Below, one piece after another: positions 58,831 through 64,000 of a stretch of 64,000 nucleotides of DNA. Positions within the stretch are counted from its first letter, which is position 1. The number at the start of each line of letters is the position of its first letter. Under the pieces are notes generated by a model that searched no databases, was not told the DNA's origin, and saw only the letters and a program-made list of their open reading frames with translations. This DNA is from Thalassospira sp. MCCC 1A01428 (GTDB lineage Bacteria > Pseudomonadota > Alphaproteobacteria > Rhodospirillales > Thalassospiraceae): positions 1 through 64,000 of the forward strand of contig NZ_JFJZ01000007.1 of NCBI RefSeq assembly GCF_002115825.1, read 5' to 3'. Both the position numbers and the translations under genes were made by a program.

Positions 58831-60291
58831 ATGTTCCAGATTGGCAAAAATATTATCGCCGACCTTCGCCGTGTCCCCGAATATTGGGTTGTGGGCCGTG
58901 TTACGGCTGTTTTGGGCTTGCTGGTTGAAATTGGCGGCGTTGAAGGCGCATTGTCGATTGGCGACCGCTGCAAGGTTGTTCGTCGCGATGGCGAGGCAGT
59001 GGTTTGTGAAGTTGTCGGTTTTCGCAGTGAACGGGCCTTGTTAATGCCATTTGGCGCGCTTGATGGCATTGGCATTGGCTGCGAAGTTGAACTGGCCGAT
59101 ACCCAACCGCAAATTTACCCCGATGACGGCTGGCTGGGCCGCGTGATTAATGCCTTTGGTGACCCGGTGGATGGCAAAGGGCCATTGCCGCAGGGGAACA
59201 CGCCCTATGCCATCCGGCGCACGCCGCCTTCTGCCCATACCCGCCAACGTGTTTCGGGCAAGCTGGATTTGGGCGTTCGCGCCATGAACACTTTTCTGAC
59301 CTGTTGCCGGGGGCAGCGTATGGGTATTTTTGCCGGGTCCGGGGTGGGTAAATCGAGCATGTTGTCGATGATGACGCGCCATACCACGTCGGATGTATCG
59401 GTGGTCGGCCTGATTGGTGAACGTGGCCGCGAAGCCCGCGAATTTATCGAAGATGATCTGGGCGAGGAAGGTTTGCGCCGCTCTGTTGTGGTGGTCGCAA
59501 CATCCGATGAACCGCCTTTGATGCGCCGACAGGCGGCATTTATGACAATGGCAGTTTCCGAATTTTTTCGGGATCGCGGGCGTGATGTGCTGTGCATGAT
59601 GGATTCCGTCACCCGCTTTGCGATGGCGCAGCGCGAAATCAGCCTGTCGGTGGGGGAACCGCCAGCGTCAAAGGGCTATACCCCAACCGTATTTGCCGAA
59701 TTGCCCCGTTTGCTGGAACGTGCCGGGCCGGGCGGGCCGGGGCAAGGGTCCATCACCGGGCTGTTTACCGTGCTGGTTGATGGCGATGATCATAACGAAC
59801 CTATTTCCGATGCGGTGCGTGGTATTCTCGATGGTCACGTGGTGCTGGACCGCGCGATTGCCGAACAGGGCCGTTATCCTGCGATCAATATTTTGCGCAG
59901 CGTATCGCGGACCATGCCAGGCTGTAACAATGAATATGAAAACCAGATTGTGCGGCGCGCCCGGCAATTGCTGGCAACCTATAATGACATGGCGGAACTG
60001 ATCCGGCTGGGGGCTTATCGTCGGGGGACCGATGCCAAAGTGGATGAAGCCATTCATTATTTTCCCCTGATCGAGGAATTTTTAAGCCAGCGTAAAAATG
60101 AATGCACCCGCCTTGCCGAAGGTTACGCCGATTTGGCGCGCAGGCTGGATATGGCCCCGGTGGAGGATGGCAACGCCCAGGTGGCGGGCAATGCCGGCCA
60201 TGCCGCAAGGCCGGGCAGTGCGGTAAACAGCCAGTCCCGGCAATCGCCAACGGATTTGAATGCGGCGAAACGGGCCCTCGGCGGGCAATAA
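58831..60291 (+). CDS. fliI: flagellum-specific ATPase FliI
   Basis: A 486-residue ATPase that energises export of flagellar components through the type III apparatus. It resembles the F1 beta subunit. The N-terminal barrel includes [20 protein letters not shown]. Walker [14 protein letters not shown] has Lys174, Walker B is [18 protein letters not shown], and [15 protein letters not shown] and LPRLLERAG are typical of the FliI/SctN group. The C-terminal 40 residues are a variable polar tail. The ATG at 58831 is chosen because AGG lies six bases before it and the family begins there. A CtrA box lies upstream, and fliJ follows. Confidence 0.96.
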   Translation: MFQIGKNIIADLRRVPEYWVVGRVTAVLGLLVEIGGVEGALSIGDRCKVVRRDGEAVVCEVVGFRSERALLMPFGALDGIGIGCEVELADTQPQIYPDDGWLGRVINAFGDPVDGKGPLPQGNTPYAIRRTPPSAHTRQRVSGKLDLGVRAMNTFLTCCRGQRMGIFAGSGVGKSSMLSMMTRHTTSDVSVVGLIGERGREAREFIEDDLGEEGLRRSVVVVATSDEPPLMRRQAAFMTMAVSEFFRDRGRDVLCMMDSVTRFAMAQREISLSVGEPPASKGYTPTVFAELPRLLERAGPGGPGQGSITGLFTVLVDGDDHNEPISDAVRGILDGHVVLDRAIAEQGRYPAINILRSVSRTMPGCNNEYENQIVRRARQLLATYNDMAELIRLGAYRRGTDAKVDEAIHYFPLIEEFLSQRKNECTRLAEGYADLARRLDMAPVEDGNAQVAGNAGHAARPGSAVNSQSRQSPTDLNAAKRALGGQ

Positions 60292-60423
60292 ACCCGTATC
60301 CGAGGGACATTTTCCTGCCGCGAAATGTGCTGCCTGGGCATGATGGCGATATGGTGGATGCAGATGTGCCGTTTGAAAAGAAGCCGCCTAAAACGATGAC
60401 ACCACAAACACGAAAGGCCTGGC

Positions 60424-60852
60424 ATGGCCAAGGACTTTAAAACCCTTGTTCGTATTCGCAAATGGACGCTGGATGAAAAACAGCGCGAACTGGGCGATAT
60501 GCTGCGCGTGCTGGAACAGTTGATCGAACAGCGCGAGGAACTGGGCCGTGCGTTAAAGGCCGAGCAAAAAGTGGCATCGGAAAACCCGCAAACGGCCGGT
60601 TTTGCTTATGGCAATTTTGCCAATGCTGTTATTGCCGAACGCACCGCGCTGACCGAACAGATTGCCGCACAGGAAGCCAAAATTGACAATTTCCGCGATG
60701 TGGTGGCACAGGCGTTCAAGGATATGAAAACCGCCGAAATTTCCGAACGCAACCGCGTTGCCGCCGTGCGCGCCGAAGAGGACCGCAAGGAACAGGAAAG
60801 CCTGGATGAAATTGGGGCGCGTGCCGCCACCCGCAAGGATGGCCTGATGTAG
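60424..60852 (+). CDS. fliJ: flagellar export chaperone FliJ
   Basis: A 142-residue, almost wholly coiled-coil protein (FKTLVRIRKWTLDEKQRELGDML at the start, then heptad-like ALKAEQKVASEN and EDRKEQESLDEIGARA). This is the FliJ pattern: a stalk protein that docks with the FliI hexamer and the FlhA export gate. Primary sequence in this family is poorly conserved. The assignment rests on length, coiled coil, start motif and position directly after fliI. The 132-base gap from fliI shows no other gene. Confidence 0.9.
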   Translation: MAKDFKTLVRIRKWTLDEKQRELGDMLRVLEQLIEQREELGRALKAEQKVASENPQTAGFAYGNFANAVIAERTALTEQIAAQEAKIDNFRDVVAQAFKDMKTAEISERNRVAAVRAEEDRKEQESLDEIGARAATRKDGLM

Positions 60853-60894
60853 GTGGTTTCGGCCCTGCATTTTACCGGCCCGGCGCTCCGGTGT

Positions 60895-61386
60895 TTATGA
60901 TGCGTCCTGATGTAACGCATGGCCCTTTGTAATGCCGGTGATATGGCACAATTGGGCCGGGGTTAGGCAAAACACACTGCGCGGTGTTCCTGCTGCCAGC
61001 CAGATGGCGGGTTTCGCCAGAAGTTTTTCGTCAATCAGCGTGCGTATGGCATTGGCATGACCAAAGGGTGGTACGCCTCCGATTGCGTATCCGGTATGGT
61101 TTTTTACCTGTGTTGCATCGGCCTTGCCAATGGCTTCGCCAATAACAGCTTCAACCCTGGTTTCGCAAACCCGATCCGCCCCGTTCATAATGATCAGGAC
61201 CGGGCTTTGGCTGTTTTGGCCCTGAAATATCAGTGATTTGCCAATGTCGCTGATGTCGCAGCCAACGGCCCGTGCGGCATCGGCGGCAGACCGGGTGCCA
61301 TCGGGGAATTCCAGCACATCAATATCGGTCAAACCGGCTTGTTCAAAGGCGGCGGCAAGTCTGGCGGGCGGCGTTATTTTTTTCAT
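60895..61386 (-). CDS. YbaK/EbsC-family aminoacyl-tRNA deacylase
   Basis: A 163-residue YbaK-like protein, a family that hydrolyses mischarged tRNAs such as Cys- or Ala-tRNA-Pro. SAADAARAVGCDISDIGKSLIF, the Lys of which is conserved, then KADATQVKNHTGYAIGGVPPFGH (in pieces) are the domain's two signature regions. Which amino acid is removed cannot be deduced. The ATG at 61386 is preferred over an upstream in-frame one because the family starts there. It is convergent with fliJ, only 42 bases from its stop. Confidence 0.92.
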   Translation of the reverse strand: MKKITPPARLAAAFEQAGLTDIDVLEFPDGTRSAADAARAVGCDISDIGKSLIFQGQNSQSPVLIIMNGADRVCETRVEAVIGEAIGKADATQVKNHTGYAIGGVPPFGHANAIRTLIDEKLLAKPAIWLAAGTPRSVFCLTPAQLCHITGITKGHALHQDAS

Positions 61387-61675
61387 AAGCGGGTGGCTGC
61401 TTTGTTGGCTGTGATTAATAAGGGTTAAAAACAATAACTTTTCGGGGTTTTATTGCCAAAGCATTTCACCATGAAACCCGTTTTCGCGACAACGTTTGGC
61501 GCGGGCGACTCTGCCCCGGATTGAGGCTTATAAATCTGAAGTCATTCCAGGGATGTAAATCAACCCGCACTTTGCAAATATTCTGATTTCCCTGTTGATT
61601 GTATCGGGCGCTGTTTTGACGGTAATTTTCCCCGCGGATCCCGGTTTTTCCCGATTATTCTGGTCTCCGTGACAT

Positions 61676-61694
61676 GATAATGATAATCCTTCTC
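61676..61694 (+). promoter_or_regulatory. Fur box upstream of the ferrous-iron operon
   Basis: The 19 bases beginning GATAATGATAATC match the classic Fur consensus at 17 positions. The site lies about 140 bases before ftrA. It predicts iron-dependent repression of the operon. The rest of the 446-base gap from 61387 to 61832 holds no supported gene. Confidence 0.8.
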
Positions 61695-61832
61695 ACGAAT
61701 TTTGGGGGCCTTGTTTCTTAAACCCTTCCTTTCTGCCCTCATCATAAAACCTGTGAACACGTCGTTATCACCTGCGGTTTGTCGTCGCGTGCCTGTTGGC
61801 ATTTGGCGGTATCGCAAGAAGGAGTGTGCCTT

Positions 61833-62390
61833 ATGAAATTCAAAGCCCCCTGGATTGCCAGGATTGGTGCTGCCGGTCTTGGTGTGTCTGCATTGTTGAT
61901 GTCATTGCCTGCACAGGCGCTTGAATATCCTATTGGTGAACCCCAGGAAGGGGGCGGACTTGAGGTTGCAGCGGTCTATTTGCAACCGATTACCATGGAA
62001 CCCGAAGGGATCATGCGACCGGCAGATCAGTCTGATGTGCATCTTGAGGCGGATATTCATGCGCTGGCCGACAATAAAAACGGTTTGGCCGAGGGGGAAT
62101 GGGCACCTTATTTGGAAATTGGTTATACCCTGACCAAACTTGACGACGGCAAATCTGAATCCGGGATGCTGATGCCGATGGTGGCCAATGACGGCCCGCA
62201 TTATGGCGACAACGTTAAATTGATGGGGCCAGGCAAATACCGTTTGACCCTGGATGTTGCCCCGCCTTCGGCAGCGTCGAAATTCGGGCGTCACATCGAT
62301 AAGGAAACCGGCGTTGCGCCGTGGTTCAAACCTTTCAAGAAAGATTATGACTTTGTTTTTGCCGGTATTGGCAAAAAGGGCGGTTATTAA
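61833..62390 (+). CDS. ftrA: periplasmic P19/FtrA-type iron-binding protein
   Basis: A 185-residue exported protein with a signal peptide (residues 1 to about 29, cleavage near AQA-LEYPIG). It matches the P19/Tpd/FtrA family, which binds ferrous iron with copper in the periplasm. EYPIGEPQEGGGLEVAAVYLQPITM, DVHLEADIHALADNKNG and ANDGPHYGDNVKLMGPGKY (in pieces) contain the conserved Glu, Met and His ligands. AAGGAG lies eight bases before the ATG. It is the first gene of the operon, downstream of a Fur box, and is followed by an intergenic hairpin and the cupredoxin gene. Confidence 0.93.
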   Translation: MKFKAPWIARIGAAGLGVSALLMSLPAQALEYPIGEPQEGGGLEVAAVYLQPITMEPEGIMRPADQSDVHLEADIHALADNKNGLAEGEWAPYLEIGYTLTKLDDGKSESGMLMPMVANDGPHYGDNVKLMGPGKYRLTLDVAPPSAASKFGRHIDKETGVAPWFKPFKKDYDFVFAGIGKKGGY

Positions 62391-62401
62391 AACGGCCTGT
62401 G

Positions 62402-62434
62402 AAGCTGGCGCATGTGTGATGTGCCAGCTTTTTT
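62402..62434 (+). terminator. hairpin between ftrA and ftrB
   Basis: AAGCTGGC pairs with GCCAGCTT and the stem is followed by T residues. It lies just after ftrA and probably limits transcription into the downstream genes. Confidence 0.8.
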
Positions 62435-62461
62435 ATCTGCTTGTTAATTAAGGGAATGGGC

Positions 62462-62830
62462 ATGATGCAAAAATGGAAACAGGCTGTTTTCACGATTTTG
62501 GCTGTGATCGTGGCAAGTGTTGGCGCGGCCTGTTTGTCTGGTGCCGCACAGGCCGACGAGATGCAAATCATCAATATGGACATCAAAGACGGTGTCATCA
62601 CCCCGAACCGCATTGACGTTGCAGCGGGTGCCACATTTAAAATTGTGGTGACCAATTCGGGCAGCAGCCCGGCGGAATTTGAAAGTTTGCGTTTGCATCG
62701 CGAAAAGGTTTTGGCACCCGGTGTGACATCCTTTGTCGTGATCCGCCGTCTTTCTGCCGGGACATACGAATTTTATGACGAATTCCATATGGACCAGGAA
62801 ACGGCCAATGGCGTTATCGTTGCGAAATAG
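62462..62830 (+). CDS. ftrB: FtrB-like cupredoxin-domain protein
   Basis: A 122-residue exported protein. A signal peptide (about 1-31) ends near AQA-DEMQ, and the rest is one cupredoxin-like domain (about 35-122): NMDIKDGVITPNRIDVAAGATFKIVVTNSGS, then EFESLRLHREKVL and YEFYDEFHMD. In Bordetella, FtrB is thought to oxidise ferrous iron delivered by FtrA for the permease. A chain of in-frame ATG codons (62456, 62462, 62465) follows AAGGGA; 62462 has the best spacing. It lies directly before the polyferredoxin gene. Confidence 0.9.
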   Translation: MMQKWKQAVFTILAVIVASVGAACLSGAAQADEMQIINMDIKDGVITPNRIDVAAGATFKIVVTNSGSSPAEFESLRLHREKVLAPGVTSFVVIRRLSAGTYEFYDEFHMDQETANGVIVAK

Positions 62831-62884
62831 GGAGCCGGGCGACCTGAATATGGTGCCCGGTATTTGTGAAGCGGCCTTCATGAC

Positions 62885-64000
62885 ATGACGATGTTCACAA
62901 AAACAGTAAATGGTTCTGCGACCGCCCCGTCCGGGCGGCTTTTGGCGTTTGGATTATGGTTGCGCAACCACCAGGTTGTTGTTCGCCGCCTGCAATGGGC
63001 GGTGGTTGGCATTTATGCGATATTGCTGATTGTGCCGGTTCTTATGCCTTTGCCGGGCCTGGCGTCGCATATCTGGAACAATGTCACTGTGTTTGCGCAA
63101 TTCGTGTTCTGGGGCATCTGGTGGCCCGGTGTGCTGGTGTCGATGTTGCTGTTTGGTCGGTTGTGGTGCGGGCTTTTGTGCCCGGAAGGGGCGCTGACGG
63201 AATTTGCCAGCCGCCACGGGCGGGGCCGGGCCATTCCGCGCTGGGTGCGGTGGCCGGGCTGGCCGTTTGTGGCGTTTGTGTTAACCACTGTTTACGGGCA
63301 AATGACCAGTGTTTATCAATACCCGGCCCCGGTTTTGCTTGTTTTGGGCGGATCAACCGTCGGGGCGATTATTATTGGCTATCTTTACGGGCGTAACAAA
63401 CGGGTTTGGTGCCGGTATTTATGCCCGGTAAACGGTGTTTTTGGGTTATTGGCCAAGCTGGCCCCGATGCATTACGGCGTTGATCGGGCGAAATGGGACC
63501 TGAATGCTGCAAGCCACAGTCACGAACACCGGTTTAACTGTGCCCCTTTGGTGGCGGTGAAAAATATGGAAAGCCCGTCGCCCTGCCATATGTGTGGCAG
63601 GTGTAGCGGTTTTCACGATGCCGTATCCCTGGAAGCCCGCCATCCGAATGATGAAATTGTGCGTTTGTCGAGCCGCACGGCAACAATTTGGGACAGCTTG
63701 CTGATCATTACCGGCCTGATGGGTGTTGCCATCGGGGCCTTTGAATGGAGCAGCAGCCCCTGGTTTGTCGAGATCAAGCAGATGCTGGCGATGGCACTGG
63801 TGAACCACAATATTATCTGGCCATTGCAGGCGACCTTGCCATGGTGGATTTTAACCGATTATGCCGCCCAGAATGATGTGTTGACCGTCCTCGATGGGGC
63901 GGTGTTGCTGGGCTATATTGCCACAACCGCAGTTGTGTTATCGGTGCTGATTTCGATCCCGTTGAAGCTGGCGTGTTTGCTGATGCGTTCACGCGGCGGG
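62885..64000 (+). CDS. ftrD: FtrD-like polyferredoxin membrane protein, 3' end outside window
   Basis: The frame is open for 372 codons to the window end, so the C-terminus is missing. It has several membrane helices and the ferredoxin-like cysteine motifs RLWCGLLCPEGALTEF, VWCRYLCPVNGVFGLL and CHMCGRCSGFHD. This is the pattern of NapH/FtrD membrane iron-sulfur proteins, which pass electrons from ferrous iron to the quinone pool in Ftr systems. The start is one of two in-frame ATGs (62885 or 62891) with a weak Shine-Dalgarno. It follows ftrB directly; the usual FTR1 permease gene is not between them. Confidence 0.88.
   Translation, partial: MTMFTKTVNGSATAPSGRLLAFGLWLRNHQVVVRRLQWAVVGIYAILLIVPVLMPLPGLASHIWNNVTVFAQFVFWGIWWPGVLVSMLLFGRLWCGLLCPEGALTEFASRHGRGRAIPRWVRWPGWPFVAFVLTTVYGQMTSVYQYPAPVLLVLGGSTVGAIIIGYLYGRNKRVWCRYLCPVNGVFGLLAKLAPMHYGVDRAKWDLNAASHSHEHRFNCAPLVAVKNMESPSPCHMCGRCSGFHDAVSLEARHPNDEIVRLSSRTATIWDSLLIITGLMGVAIGAFEWSSSPWFVEIKQMLAMALVNHNIIWPLQATLPWWILTDYAAQNDVLTVLDGAVLLGYIATTAVVLSVLISIPLKLACLLMRSRGG

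Noticed and set aside
61560-61817. 85-codon frame on the minus strand before ftrA
   Set aside because: It covers the Fur-box region, lacks a ribosome-binding site and is Lys/Arg-rich with no recognisable domain.

Overview
The window looks like part of an alphaproteobacterial chromosome, most likely a marine member of the Rhodospirillales close to Thalassospira. This is inferred from gene content, not from a database search. The indicators are CtrA with its phosphotransferase ChpT, a CcrM-type GANTC palindrome and a perfect CtrA box, a stand-alone rpsD, a class II DAHP synthase, and several TRAP and LysR genes. Most of the DNA is ordinary, densely packed core genome with good Shine-Dalgarno sites. 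No tRNA, rRNA, CRISPR array, insertion sequence or prophage was seen.

Left part (1-16 kb): dgt (cut by the window edge), a small membrane protein and glutathione reductase. Then comes a visibly AT-richer patch (about 3.49-4.97 kb) holding a two-gene cassette: a small winged-helix-like protein, and a winged-helix protein with a HEPN-type R-N-x3-H motif. This is the best candidate for an undescribed, possibly defensive, system. It is followed by the divergent pair acdR/acdS (ACC deaminase), a two-gene operon of a large alpha-2-macroglobulin (with an N-terminal LprI-like region) and penicillin-binding protein 1C, and a haloacetate-dehalogenase-like hydrolase with a LysR regulator.

Middle (16-35 kb): a sugar-acid uptake unit (gluconokinase followed by a DctP-DctQ-DctM TRAP transporter) lies behind two LacI-type operators. 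Its probable GntR/LacI regulator is encoded on the other strand after an SGNH hydrolase. Then come YigZ, a TSUP exporter, a GFA-family protein, class II DAHP synthase, an orphan helical protein ending in a FliM-like peptide, nadE, gltX, cysS, a Tat-exported aldo/keto reductase overlapping a DUF6064 membrane protein, a LysE exporter and a FrnE/DsbA-like oxidoreductase.

35-49 kb: citramalate synthase, trmJ, a fasciclin lipoprotein, rpsD with a recognisable promoter and a strong leader hairpin, a PACE efflux pump, a grxD-rarD-bolA stretch, a glyoxalase-related protein, a stand-alone DUF123 (GIY-YIG-like) protein, a membrane-bound AraC regulator, a LysR/phytanoyl-CoA-dioxygenase-like divergent pair with a clear operator, moaA and an unrecognised 283-residue protein.

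49-61 kb: a motility and cell-cycle block with chpT, cheA (tandem CheW-like domains plus a receiver), cheW, cheY, cheB (very long linker), cheR (Ser/Thr/Gly-rich tail), ctrA on the opposite strand, fliI and fliJ. The ctrA-fliI intergenic region carries a perfect inverted repeat with a GANTC site in each arm, and a CtrA box, so the CtrA phosphorelay probably controls motility here.

61-64 kb: ybaK, then a Fur-box-preceded ferrous-iron uptake operon of Ftr type (FtrA-like P19 protein, FtrB-like cupredoxin, FtrD-like polyferredoxin running off the window). The FTR1 permease is not at its usual place between B and D.
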